The notes: generated from the letters alone by a model not told the origin. DNA of 64,000 bases from Linanthus parryae (GCA_023055425.1 JALGPY010000012.1:13692922-13756921); one strand, 5' to 3'; shown: positions 35,854 through 47,136, counted from the first letter of the stretch. Translations and numbers: made by a program.

Positions 35854-37145
35854 GTACTGGGTGTGTGATTGGCATTTGGTAATGGTGGTGTAGGTGGTTG
35901 CGGCATTGGGCGAATTCAGGTGGAGTATGGATTGATTATGGGTTTGTAATTGAGGAGAAGGCAGCGGTGGTCTTGGTGTTGGAGGTTGTAGTGGTGATGA
36001 AGGGGCTGGTGATTTGTTTTAGGTAGCAGGTTGTATTCATGGAGATAAATTCAGGGTGTTTTGTTGTTTAAGTGGGTTCTGGGTTCAGTTTAGGTCTGAG
36101 TTTGTGAGAAGTTGTTAATGGATATGAGGGAGAGGCAGCTTGGTGTAAAAAGTAACTGAATTGGTGTTGGGTTGTGGCTAGCTACAGGTGGATTTCATGG
36201 TGTTCTTGGTGGTGTATTGGACTGAGAACAAGGAAACTGGTATGAGTAGTAGCCGGGTTTCATGGAGTTGGTTAATTGGTGTGGCTGATGGAGGAGCATT
36301 GAGATTGTGGATATTGGTGATGGAGGTACTGGTGGTTAGGAGGTTTAGGAGGTGATCTCTTCTCTGTTGGGTTTTGATCGCAGGCTTGGATTGGGGATGG
36401 TGATGGCAGAGGTGATTTGGTGGCTAAGAGGGGAATTGAGGTGAATTGGTGGGCTGTGATGTGTTGTGGCTATGGTCTTGTAAGTGAAGCAGAGGTGTTA
36501 ATGTTCTAATGAGTTGGGGTAATGGTCTAGGCAATGGTGTTGGTAGTGAAATGGTGAATTCAGTAGGTATTTTGTGAGAAGGATGAAGGTATTGGTTAAT
36601 AGGCAGTGTGTTTGGTGAAGATAAGTGGTGATGGTAAGGTTGGTGATTGTTGTTTAGGTGACTAATAGGTAACAGTGGTGAGTTTGTATGGTTTGATGAT
36701 GGAATTAATGGTTGTGTAGGTGATTAAAGATTGAATGGTGGTCATGGTAATGGTTGGTCTAATGTGGCTAGCTTGTGGTTATTGTGGTTATGGAGAAATG
36801 CCAGGTTTGGTACTGTGATGTGAGCAGATTGTTGATAAACTTTTCTCTCTTCTTCATCGCTAGCCAATTCCTTGAGCTTCATCGTGTTCCGAAGTTTGTC
36901 TTCAAATTAAATTCAAGTTCCGAGCCTCCAGTACCTGAGAATCAAAAACTAAAAATACCGGGTGTAAAATGTGACAAATAATAGCTCAAATCAACTAGAA
37001 AACGCCCGGACTTGTCAATAAAGCACAAATAGCTCTAACTCATAAATAACTCAAGATCATAGCTCTATATCATGTATTTTACCCGGAACTCACACAAAAC
37101 GGTAGCCTTTCGAATGTAAATATAACACAGTAAACGGGGTTGTCA
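35854..37145 (-). repeat. 3' LTR of Y, truncated
   Basis: Matches 42925-43285 plus 44968-45898 of the right LTR, ending GGGGTTGTCA. About 1.6 kb of the LTR is absent at the left. The plus strand is strongly G/T-rich (GGTGGT, GATGG motifs) and C-poor over about 950 bp, so the sense strand is C/A-rich. Confidence 0.87.
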
Positions 37146-39071
37146 AATACCCCCACACTACCTTTTTGCGCGTCCCGAGCAAAATCTCGATTAAACTCCC
37201 ACACTTTGATCTTTCAATCCACCGATTTGCATACAATTTCACTAGCCATGTGACACAAACGACACACACACGCACATGACTATGCAATCTACATGCTCTA
37301 TACAATGCAACTCGATTATTAAACAATGCAAAAATCAAACACATTTTTTTTCTTTAGAGATCGGCCAATCTCGCTATCACTAACCAAGCTCATCAAGCTC
37401 TCACAAGTCTCTTTGAAATTTCACAACCAATAGCAAGAAATTGAGATAATATGATCCTACGAACAAGTTCACTAAGGGGTCCCCAAACATCCACCAAACT
37501 CAAACCAAGATCCGGGCACGCCCTTCAGGTCAGAGGGTTTAGGCATCCTTAGTACTAAGATATTCTTTCATCGCCAAGTCATATGAGGTTTTCAGACCCT
37601 CATAGCCGTTATTGCATTTGAATGCAAATTGTCCCTATTAAGGGAGACACGACTCGTGTAATACGGCTTGATTTTAATTTTCCTTAGACGCTCTAATTGG
37701 ATTGAATCCAAATTCTCCGCATGAACGGAGGCACATTAGGTTGTTCACCGTATCCAATCCAAGTGAAAATCTTGATTCTTTTTTTTTTTGTTTTTCTTCT
37801 AATTTTTTTTCCAACCGTGCATTTAGAGCTACTAAGTGTGGGATTTTTCGGTTAACTCTTCAAACCGCCTTAAGGGATAGTGGTGTACACTCCCTAACTT
37901 CACTTAGGCTAAGGCAGTGTACCACATGGAACCGACTCTACACGAAGGTCCACCCCAGATTTACAACAGGCCACAAGTTTCCACTCGAAAACAGACTATT
38001 CAACTACCTCAGGACTAAATCCTCCTAGCACACTAAAGGAACAAAAGGTATGCCCTCGTCTACTTTCCACTTTTCCGTGAATAACTGGGACATCCTTTAG
38101 TGACACAGGTGCGCAAAATGCTAAAAATTAAGATTTTCCTACTACGGCGCTTCCTATTCTCAGAGACTCTTTCACTGAACTCTCTTTGGTTTCTCTTCGG
38201 TTTCTAGCTTCATCAATTGCCCTTATTCTCAAAATTTTAAATTTTTCTGATTTTTCACTTTTCTTATATATATTTTTTTCAATTCAATTTTCCCATATTT
38301 TCCTAACTCTATATGCTAGGCCAACTCGAATAACCACATAAAATTGGGTAGGGGACTCATAATGCAATAAAATAAACCTAACATAATACGACAATATATT
38401 AGAACGGCACTGACTCACAATACTACACAAGCTACATGTAACTGGTGATGCATAACTGACATGGCTAGCAAATATACACAAACACCCCCCCCCCCCACAC
38501 ACTTAAGCATTTCGTTGTCCTCAAAGAATTTAGAGATATAATAAGAGGACTCATCGCTTAAATGTGTAGGCGATGGATCTACGCCATTACCGCTCAAATT
38601 ACATAAACAGAGAGACAGCGAGAAATACCTGTGGTGCCGGGACCTACATGGGCACCGTGTCCGTGAAACTGCAACAAGAAGGGGTCCATTGGACCATTGA
38701 CAGTTTGCCGCTGATGAAGATCATCTGAGCAATCCCCAAGCTACACCATGCTACAATGTATCTCCCCTAAGGTCGTGTGTTCCTGGCATACCGGGGTAGA
38801 TTGCTCCATCCTGCAAAAATGCACGAAAAATCCCCAAATCCCTCAAGAGTCCCCGTGTGGGTCAAATTTGCCATGGCACACTGGGGTAGATTCTTCGTAA
38901 CATTACCTGCAAAACTAGACAACTCATTAGTCCCTCTCTCTCACCTCTCAAAATCATGTATAGAGAACTAAATATAAATAAAGAAAATAACATCCTACTC
39001 TACATTGGGTTGCCTCCCAAGAAGCGCTTGTAATTTAAGGTCGACAGCCCGACCCGGTTACCTCTGCCACC
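37146..39071 (-). other. Y non-coding interior: polypurine tracts, hairpins, poly-C
   Basis: No gene in 1.9 kb. Elements seen: 3' polypurine tract and hairpin (37146-37184, plus-strand CGTCCCGAGC core); a run of 12 C at 38485-38496 next to TTAAGCATTTCGTTGTCCTC (38503-38522), the reverse complement of W's GAGGACAACG-TTAAG-GTGTGGGG motif; and the conserved TTGGGTTGCCTCCCAA hairpin at 39005-39020 inside a block (38992-39067) shared with W, directly after the protease stop. Confidence 0.78.
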
Positions 39072-41194
39072 TCACGAGGGTGGTCTGGCACATTGTGCCG
39101 CTTCCACCTTAGCTTTCCTGTGTTGGATTTGAAGCATTGCTTCATGTGCGTACACCGCTGATGGCTTGTTCCTATCCCAATAATCAGGTGGATCCCCTTG
39201 CGGTAACTCAGGGAGCTGTCGCTTCACTTGCACAGCAAATCGAACCCCTGGCTGATACTCCCGTGAATGTTGGTGTGACGGTTTGAAGACACGAAAAGTC
39301 TCCATTTCATCATGTACCCTCATAATCAGCTCCACATTCTCTACATCAATGAGAGTATTCCCAGTCGCTAAGAACGGCCTACCTAGAATTATAGGCACAT
39401 CACCAACTGGCATGTCCAATATGACAAAATCTGCCGGAATTATCAGACTTCCGACCCCCACAAGTACGTCATGAATCATCCCACAAGCTTTCTTGGATGA
39501 TTTGTCTGCAAATTGAAGGGTGATCCAGGTTTTTGGAGGCTCCCCCACACTTAAATTTTTGAATACCGACAACGGCATCAAATTCACGCTCGCCCCGAGA
39601 TCACAGAGAGATCTTCCAGTATAGGCATCAACAAGTGTAGCTTCAATGACAAAACTACCCGGATCATTCTTTTCTTGGGCAGCCCATGCAAAACACATGA
39701 ACTAACTTGTTCATTTAGGTTCACTCTTTGGAACTCATCCACTGATTTCTTTCCAAGAACTGCATCTTTAATAAACCTTGCATATTTCGGCATCTTTTGA
39801 AGTGCCTCAATCAAGGGGATATTAATATGCAATTTATAAAATACGTTCAAAAAGCGCTTGTATTCCTCAGAATCGTCCTTCTTCTTCCTAGTACGTAATT
39901 GAAATGGTAGTTCAGAAGAAGAAGGAGAAGATGGAAGTGGTACCTCGGTAGATTTCTCTGCATCCTGGTGAATCATGCCCTTTGATTGGGGGATCATGAC
40001 AGGTGTCTTGTCAGAATCGAAGACTTCATGTTCCTTCGCCTTTGAGGCTTCCGCTCTGGCATGACTCGGATATGGAGGATCTGTAAGTGCAATACCATTT
40101 CGAGTGGTGATGGCTTGAGCCTGTCCCTCTGATGTGTCAACAATGCTACCCAATGCTCTTTGTTCAAGTTGTTCCTTTAGATATTTTATTTCTGCTTGAG
40201 CCACTTGAAGTGCAATTGCTACATAGCTGACCTGTGTGGACATGTCTGTCATGTGCTGAGCCATTGTCTTTATTATTCCTGTCATCTCGGTCAACTCTGA
40301 AGGTGGTACTGGCTGCTGCTGATGCATCTCTGGACCATTTATATCGTGCACTACCTCCATCGCATTCACTTGAACATTGTTATAAGCCATCTTTTCATCT
40401 CTTACCAGTTCCATGTGCCTGTACTGGTAATCCATGCTCTCTTCTTGCTGAACCAAGCATCTCATCAATGCATATGCCCCTTCATGATCACAGTTAAATA
40501 AGAAGTTTCCCCCAGCTTCTATATCCATCGTGTCTCTATTGGGCTTCCCAAGTGAATCATAGAAGACCTGGATTAACAGTCGCTTGTCAATACCATGGTT
40601 GGGACATCTACGTAGCAAATGATTGAAGCGATGCCATGCTTTGACAAGTGATTCATCCTACTTTTTCCTGAACATCCAGATCTCATTCTGAAGCTGAATC
40701 ACACGTGAGATAGGATAGAACTTACTCATGAACTGTGCGACACACTCTTCCCACGTTTTGATTGAACAGGATGGCATAGAGTCCAGCCAATCCGTAGCAG
40801 CTCCCTTGAGACAATGAGGAAAGAGCATCAGTTTGAGCGCTTCAGATGTGACCCCACTATATCGGATTAGCCCACAGTGGCTCTGAAATCTCCCAATGAA
40901 TGCATGTGGGTCTTCCTCGTCCGTCCCAGCAAAAGTGCACTGGTCTTGAGCAAATTGAATTGTGCCCATCTTGAGACAGAAGGTTTCTGCCTGAATTGGT
41001 GGCACCACAATTGCTGGCTCCCTTCCTTGAAGATCCGCCTCAAATGCGTGGATTATTGCTTTCCCTGAACGATTATATAGCATTGAGGTCAAGTGCGGTC
41101 TACATGTTGTTGCCAGTGCTTTCTCTACAGCTTCAGCCACCAAAGCGTGTAGCTGCTCTGTGGTGAGGCTAATCTGCCCTTGTCCTTCCGCCAT
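39072..41194 (-). pseudogene. Y gag-protease frame (Athila/Tat type), broken
   Basis: The likely start is the Met at 41192-41194 (MAEGQGQISLTTEQL). Retrotransposon gag: DEEDPHAFIGRFQ, FPHCLKGAATDWLDSMP, FMSKFYPISR, then a stop at 40655-40657, and continuation AWHRFNHLLRRCPNHGI and FYDSLG. A linker with DIEAGGNF and a coiled-coil-like stretch follows. PKYARFIKDAV and the Cys region precede a frameshift near 39690. The aspartic protease has LCDLGASVNLMPLSVF (active D-L-G), ILDMP, and IILGRPFLATG near 39370-39400. The frame ends at 39072. A single stop and a frameshift separate it from a coding state. No RT follows. Confidence 0.88.
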
Positions 41195-41305
41195 AGCTAC
41201 CTGAGAAAACAACACTAGAACACCCGTGAGGTTAACAGATACTAACAAAAAGAAAAATAAAATAAAAACTCTAAACTAATTTCTAACTAAACAATCTACC
41301 GTTGT

Positions 41306-41322
41306 CCCCGGCAACGGCGCCA
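41306..41322 (-). promoter_or_regulatory. Primer binding site of Y (Asp-tRNA)
   Basis: Plus-strand CCCCGGCAACGGCGCCA is identical to the plant Asp-tRNA 3' end as I know it, so the - strand pairs with it. It lies six bases from the LTR end (TGACACGATTTC on the plus strand). Confidence 0.9.
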
Positions 41323-41328
41323 AAAACT

Positions 41329-44300
41329 TGACACGATTTCTTACGTGTATACGCAAGTGCACGGTCGAAGTAATAAAGATTGAGTATTAAAACTCAGGTT
41401 GTCGAATCCACAGGGACAGTCTTGAGATTATTTAGAAACAAATTAATTCAGAATAAAGTAACCGGAGGAAGAAGTTGTGATTTAAGAGTTTGTCGCCCCC
41501 AAACAAGCGACTGAAATTCAAATTACAAATTAAACTAATATTTTTATTATTTTCTGATTAGTACGAATATGGAGAACACTAGATAGTTTTAGGGTCCCTA
41601 GGGTATTTAGATATTTTCGGATTATGATTTGAAACACTCTACCTACGTCTAGTTATACCGCGTCACACTCATTACGATCTTCGGTTGATCTCACGCAAAT
41701 CTACGTTCCGGTCTACTTCAGGTCCTGTCGGTCCACCTCCGTCTACCGTTACGTTCTAGTCAGCTAGCCAGGTTCGCTCACCGGGTCCTGTCGCTCCACC
41801 GATTATGCTAAACTTAACTACGTCTAACCGAAACAACCCGCACACGGTCATTCAAGTCTCTATCTCATGTCGGTCTCAAGAAACTACAAGAATGTAAACA
41901 ACGTTCTTCACGAATCCGGGTTATGTTCACTGTCATGCAACAAACCTAGATAACTAGCATGTATTGGGTGATCAAACCAAACAAACTATGAGTTACGAAC
42001 AAGAAATTGTTGAATAACTAGAACAATACGTCGATTTAAGTATCAAAACATGAATCAAAGAGACAAAAATTTGGAAAATCTAATATAAACCCTAGTTCTC
42101 CATAAACTATCTAGCATGAGAGGTTTAGCTACTCATTGAGTACACAAACAACACAAGTTCTTCCATAAGCATGATGAAACGATAGAGGGAAGAGATCAAA
42201 CGCGAAATCGGAGCTTTGGAGTGAATCTGAGCTTCACCCCCTTTGTCTTCTTCGTCTCCTTTTATCTACTGCGTCCTTCTTCAGCGTATGAATTGATGCC
42301 CCCTCACGTGAATCTCCTCGGTCTCTGTATCCAGCCCCCTTAATACTTTTCAAGTCAAAATTATTATTTATATTTTAGTCCCTCCAAGAAAGTGGGAGCT
42401 GATTAAACCCTATGGCTAGCAATAGCACAACCGTGCCTTTTCTTTCCAGTTATTTCCCGTAATTGCAATCTGCCCCGTCAATTATCGCGTGTGTGTTTTT
42501 TCTTCTCCAGCTGATCTTGCGACCAGGGGTTCTGATTGTGAGTTAACAGTGAGTTCTCCTCTTTTTCATCTCCAAATTCGACCAAGTGTGGGGTTTCTGA
42601 TCGCACGACCTGAAAGGTTGATCGTGCGATCAGATGGACCTTTTCCTCTTCGCATTTTTCTTTCTTCTCTCTGTATTGTGATGCTCTTCTTTTCTCCTAT
42701 CTTGCTATGTTTCTTCTGTTACTCGATCGTTGGCTCTTGGTTTGCAGCGAAGCGGTGAAGCTCTGTTTTGCTCCGTGGGTTTCTCTTCTCTGCTTTTCTC
42801 CTTCCTCTGCTCTGCTGGGTTTTCTTCACCTGTGGTTCTTTCTCTTCTTCTTGATTGCCGCTGATTATGGGTTCTGATTCGCTGTTGTGGTTGAGAGAAA
42901 GCCATGCTTGAGGTGGTTTTTCCGTGTACTGGGTGTGTGATTGGCAGTTGGTAATGGTGGTGTAGGTGGTTGCGGCATTGGATGAACTCAGGTGGAGTAT
43001 GGATTGATTCTGGGTTTGTAATTGAGGAGAAGGCAGCGGTGGTCTTGGTGTTGCAGGTTGTAGTGGTGATGAAGGGGCTGGTGATTTGTTATAGGTAGCA
43101 GGTTGTATTCATGGAGATAAATTCAGGTTGTTTTGTTGTTTAAGTGGGTTCTGGGTTCAGTTTAGGTCTGAGTTTTTGAGAAGTTGTTAATGGATATGAG
43201 GGAGAGGCAGCTTGGTGTAAAAAGTAACTGAATTGGTGTTGGGTTGTGGCTAGCTACAGGTGGATTTCATAGTGGTCTTGGTGGTTGATAACTCTCTTTT
43301 AGGAGTTATTAATATACTTTCTTATTACTTTTATTAGGCTTATTTCACATAATTTATATGATATATGTGCATTAATATGTGAAATTAATGATTTATAAGC
43401 CTAAGAGTGAAAAGTTGTGTTTCTAGCTTATTTGTGCATGCTTTCTCTCATATTTGCTATGATAATTGCACGGGGTGTTTAGTGTTGTGTATCTCAGGTA
43501 AAAGAGGTGCATTGGAGCTTATGAGATGCTTGGATATGCTTGGAATGGAGCTAGATGAAAAGGAGAAAAGGAGACGCACAAACGAAGAAAAGTTGGAAAA
43601 GTCACACGGGACCAGCCTGCACTCTTTTCGATGCCCAGGAAAATATACAAAGAATTTTGAAGCAAGGCTTGCGGCATTGGAAAGTAGACATCTTTAGATT
43701 TCCAATGATATATGGTAGGCCCGAAGACGAGTCCGTATGAGGAAGATACAGCCCGCGCAAAATCAGCAAACAATTCTGTCCGGGAATTACAAAGTAGAGG
43801 GGCTGAAGTGCAATTTCGGTTAGTTTTCATTAAAAAGCGTGCCCAGCTGGTAAAAAACGGGCAGAGAAGACCTAATAGGGGGTATTCACGTACGGGAGCC
43901 ATTGGAGAGCACCTAGGAGCTTGTGGATTGCACGGATTCGCCAAAGCTTTGGCGATTTCATCGTTTGATTCTTCTCTTACCCTCTCTTTATCATTCTATG
44001 GAGAATACTTGTGATTTTGGCATAACAATGAGTAGTTAATTTCTTTGTTAGGCTCTATGGAGAGCCTAGGGTTATGACTTAGACTTATTTTCCGGATTTT
44101 TTTGATTGATTCATGCGTTTGATCCAATTAATGTTTATTATTCTTCATCTTGTATTGTGAATCCGTAAGCTAAGGCTATTGACACGTGTTAGTGATGAAT
44201 GGAATGACCATCTGAGATGAAGTTGATGAACTAGTTGAATTCATAGCTTAAAGTTACAAACTAATTGATTAGAAATCATGATCTAGGCTTAATTCTTAGC

Positions 44301-45898
44301 AACAAGGGAGTCGCGAACCGGAGTTGTTAGTGAACTAGGTGGGTGCTCGAAAGAGACTTAACCCGGTTACGAATAAGATCATGTTTTTATTCCCGAATCA
44401 TTGAGACCGATAGGTGAGATGAATAGGAGTAGTCATGTGTGGGTAGATTCGGTTGAACTAGTTAGGTGAGTGAATCGGTGGACCGACAGGACCCGGTGAA
44501 CGAAGTTGACTAGCCAGCTAGAACGTAACGGTAGATGGAGGTGGACCGACAGGACCCAAAGTAAACTGTTACGTAAAATTACATGAGATCGACAGAAGAT
44601 TGTAAGTGCTATTACCCGGCATAATCAGTTAGTGCGCAATGTGTTTCAATACAAATTCCGGAACTGTCTAAAGACCCTATGTGATTCATAGATCGCCTAG
44701 TTTTCTCCATACTTTGATTAAATTCTTTTAATTGAAAAATACAGAAATATTGTCTTTACGTTCATTTTATTTAGTCGCTTGTTTGTGGGCGACGAACATT
44801 GAAACTCAAACCACTTCTTACCGGTTACTTAGGTATCTTCTAATTGATTCTTAATTAGCTAGTAGTCGTCTATTTCCCTTGGGTTCGATACTCGGAGTCG
44901 TAAAATACTCCACTTTTACTACTTGACCGTGCACTTGCGTATACACGTAAGAAATCGTGTCAGTGGTGTACTGGACTGAGAACAAGGTGACTTGTATGAG
45001 TAGTAGTCGGGTTTCATGGAGTTGGTTAATTGGTGTGGCTGATGGAGGAGCATTGAGATGGTGGAGATTGGTGATGGAGGTACTGGTGGTTAGGAGGTTT
45101 AGGAGGTGATCTCTTCTCTGCTGGGTTTTGATCGCATGCTTGGATTAGGGATGGTGATGGCAGAGGTGATTTGGTGGCTAAGAAGGGAATTGAGGTGAAT
45201 TGGTGGGCTGTGATGTGTTCTGGCTATGGTCTTGTAAGTGAAGCAGAGGTGTTAATGTTGTAATGAGTTGGGGGAATAGTCTAGGAAATGGTGTTGGTAG
45301 TGAACTGGTGAATTCAGTAGGTATTTTGTGAAGGATGAAGGTATTGGTTAATAGGCAGTGTGTTTGGTGAAGATAAGTGGTGATGGTAGGGTTGGTGATT
45401 GTTGTTTAGGTGACTAATAGGTAACAGTGGTGAGTTTGTATGGTTTGATGATGGAATTAATGGTTTTGTAGGTGATTAAAGATTGAATGGAGGTCATGGT
45501 AATGGTTGGTCTAATGTGGCTAGCTGGTGGTTATTGTGGTTATGGAGAAATGCCAGGTTTGGTACTGTGATGTGCAGCAGATTGTTGATAAACTTTTCTC
45601 TCTTCTTCATCGCTAGCCAATTCCTTGATCTTCATCGTGTTCCGAAGTTCGTCTTCAAATACAATTCAAGTTCCAAGCCTCCGGTACCTGAGAATCAAAC
45701 ACTAAAAATACCGGGTGTAAAATGTGACAAATAATAGCTCAAATCAACTAGAAAACGCCCGGACTTGTCAATAAAGCACAAATAGCTCTAACTCATAAAT
45801 AACTCGAGATCATAGCTCTATATCATGTATTTTACCCGGAACTCACACAAAACGGTAGTCTTTCGAATGTAAATATAACACCGTAAACGGGGTTATCA
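41329..45898 (-). repeat. 5' LTR of Y, with solo LTR Z inside
   Basis: About 2.9 kb without Z. Plus-strand start TGACACGATTTC, end GGGGTTATCA. It has the GTCGC/GCGAC hairpin (41492-41511) and the conserved end ACGCAAGTGCACGG (41350-41363). The middle (about 42925-45500) is the same C-poor G/T-rich plus strand as the left LTR. Confidence 0.87.
43286..44962 (+). mobile_element. Element Z: Athila-like solo LTR
   Basis: A 1677-bp sequence TGATAACTCTC...ATCGTGTCA with TSD GTGGT on both sides (43281-43285, 44963-44967). The left LTR of Y is uninterrupted at the same point (about 36212). No interior or partner LTR is present. Its middle and end resemble the W LTRs (for instance around 43712-43810 versus 23550-23650). 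It carries the GTCGC/GCGAC hairpin at 44774-44793. It is the fifth layer of stack 2. Confidence 0.93.
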
Positions 45899-45972
45899 GC
45901 ACCCCTGTGATGTGCAGATGGTAGAGAGTTGTAGAAGCTGACTCTTTTTATCTTGTAATTTATCTTCTTAAT

Positions 45973-46965
45973 TTACTTCCATAAAGTACCACTGGGCTCA
46001 CATGCATCCTTTTCCATAAATTCATCCCAGTAGTACCTCCTTGGTGCTATATGCTCTTCAAATGACCCATGTAATTCATCAACACCCCCACACTTGCTGA
46101 CTTCCAACTCCTTGACTATGGCATATAGATGAGAAATAGAATCGCCCATAGAACAAGAGATTGGAAGTTTCATCACGTTCTTCCCCATAAGAATATCCAT
46201 ACAGTAATTGTCCAGCTCGTCGCAGACTTGCATGACATAGGATATAGAGAATTCATCATTAATCAGAGTCGGGGCTTTTACCTCAATAACACTGAGCCCA
46301 AGTGTTTCACTAGCTTCATCGTCGGCACACCACAGGCTTCCAATGCCAGTGTCTTCCCATTCATGCCAAGGATGTGAGGGCGTCTGCGGTCTTGGCTCGC
46401 AATACGGCAGATCTTCCCATCTTGGGCACACAGGTCCACCCCAATATGAATCGGAGTTTGAGTCCTCATAAATGGCATAGTCCACCAATGGTTCCTGGAT
46501 AATGCAGTATTTGCTCGGCTCATGTATCTCTTCTTCCACTTGTGGTGGTGATGATGAAGGTTCAATATGAGGCTCACTGTCATGTGGCAAGGGCTCCTCT
46601 TGTGGTTCTTGAATACTAGACTCCCCTGTTGTTGACATTTTTTCTACTCGTTTCTTTATACTCTCCATCATCTCCCTCACATATTCCCTACCTGTGGCTG
46701 AATCTTCTTGTGGTAATTGTGCAGCTATGGACAAAAATTTGGCACACACTTCGATTTCCTCCATAATACTATGTCGTTCTTCCATTATCGCTGATGAGTC
46801 TTCCTCGTGTTGATGAATCTGGGGTGCATGTACTCGACATGAGTCTTTACAGTCGTACCAAATGCCACATACATAGTACAAAGTTATGCATGCGTCCTCT
46901 TCTTCATGGTTACCCCTGCAGTGGAAACAGTAGGGGGGACCCGAATAGCAGTCTTCGCTCCACAT
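45973..46965 (-). CDS. X 330-residue Cys-rich protein with zinc-knuckle-like motif, unknown function
   Basis: An uninterrupted 330-codon frame, starting MWSEDCYSG at the same place after the primer site as the broken W homologue. Residues 11-25 hold CFHCRGNHEEEDAC (CX2CX3HX4C). A second, degenerate Cys cluster follows (CGIWYDCKDSC, about residues 33-43). Residues 55-110 are Glu-rich with IMEE repeats and may form a helix. A Pro/Glu/Ser linker leads to blocks shared with W: EPLVDYAIYEDSNSDS, GGPVCPRW, GIGSLWCADDEA, IEVKAP, LYAIVKELE, KCGG, YYWDEF. No transmembrane segment, protease or RT motif was seen. The start fits the W alignment. It may be an RNA- or DNA-binding protein of a non-autonomous retroelement; this is inference. 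I do not recognise the family. Confidence 0.7.
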   Translation of the reverse strand: MWSEDCYSGPPYCFHCRGNHEEEDACITLYYVCGIWYDCKDSCRVHAPQIHQHEEDSSAIMEERHSIMEEIEVCAKFLSIAAQLPQEDSATGREYVREMMESIKKRVEKMSTTGESSIQEPQEEPLPHDSEPHIEPSSSPPQVEEEIHEPSKYCIIQEPLVDYAIYEDSNSDSYWGGPVCPRWEDLPYCEPRPQTPSHPWHEWEDTGIGSLWCADDEASETLGLSVIEVKAPTLINDEFSISYVMQVCDELDNYCMDILMGKNVMKLPISCSMGDSISHLYAIVKELEVSKCGGVDELHGSFEEHIAPRRYYWDEFMEKDACEPSGTLWK

Positions 46966-47113
46966 GCTTATATTGTCTCTTGCTTCCTGCGTTCCTGAAA
47001 AACAGACTCACAAGACACCCGTGAAGCACAGAGATATAGAATAAAAATATTAAAACTAAAACTAAAATAAAATTACTCTAAACTAACTCCTAACTAAATA
47101 ATGTACCGCTGTT

Positions 47114-47130
47114 CCACAGCAACGGCGTCA
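47114..47130 (-). promoter_or_regulatory. Degenerate Asp-tRNA primer site of X
   Basis: Plus-strand CCACAGCAACGGCGTCA differs from the perfect Y site at three or four bases. It stands six bases before the 5' LTR (TGAACGCGATTTC). Confidence 0.8.
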
Positions 47131-47136
47131 AAAAAT

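Larger units (their letters stand above)
35854..45898 (-). mobile_element. Element Y: Athila/Tat-like gag-protease element (contains Z)
   Basis: A - strand element inside X: 5' LTR at right (41329-45898, holding Z), perfect Asp-tRNA primer site, gag-protease frame (41194 to 39072), about 1.9 kb of non-coding DNA, then a truncated 3' LTR (35854-37145). There is no RT, RNase H or integrase between protease and 3' LTR, so it resembles gag-only non-autonomous elements. The outer end of the 3' LTR and the adjoining X sequence are missing, so no TSD can be read. Confidence 0.85.

Noticed and set aside
44880..44905. GGGTTCGATACTC in Z as a tRNA B-box and tRNA-derived SINE
   Set aside because: No A-box or clover-leaf at proper distance. 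It lies in the conserved LTR end.
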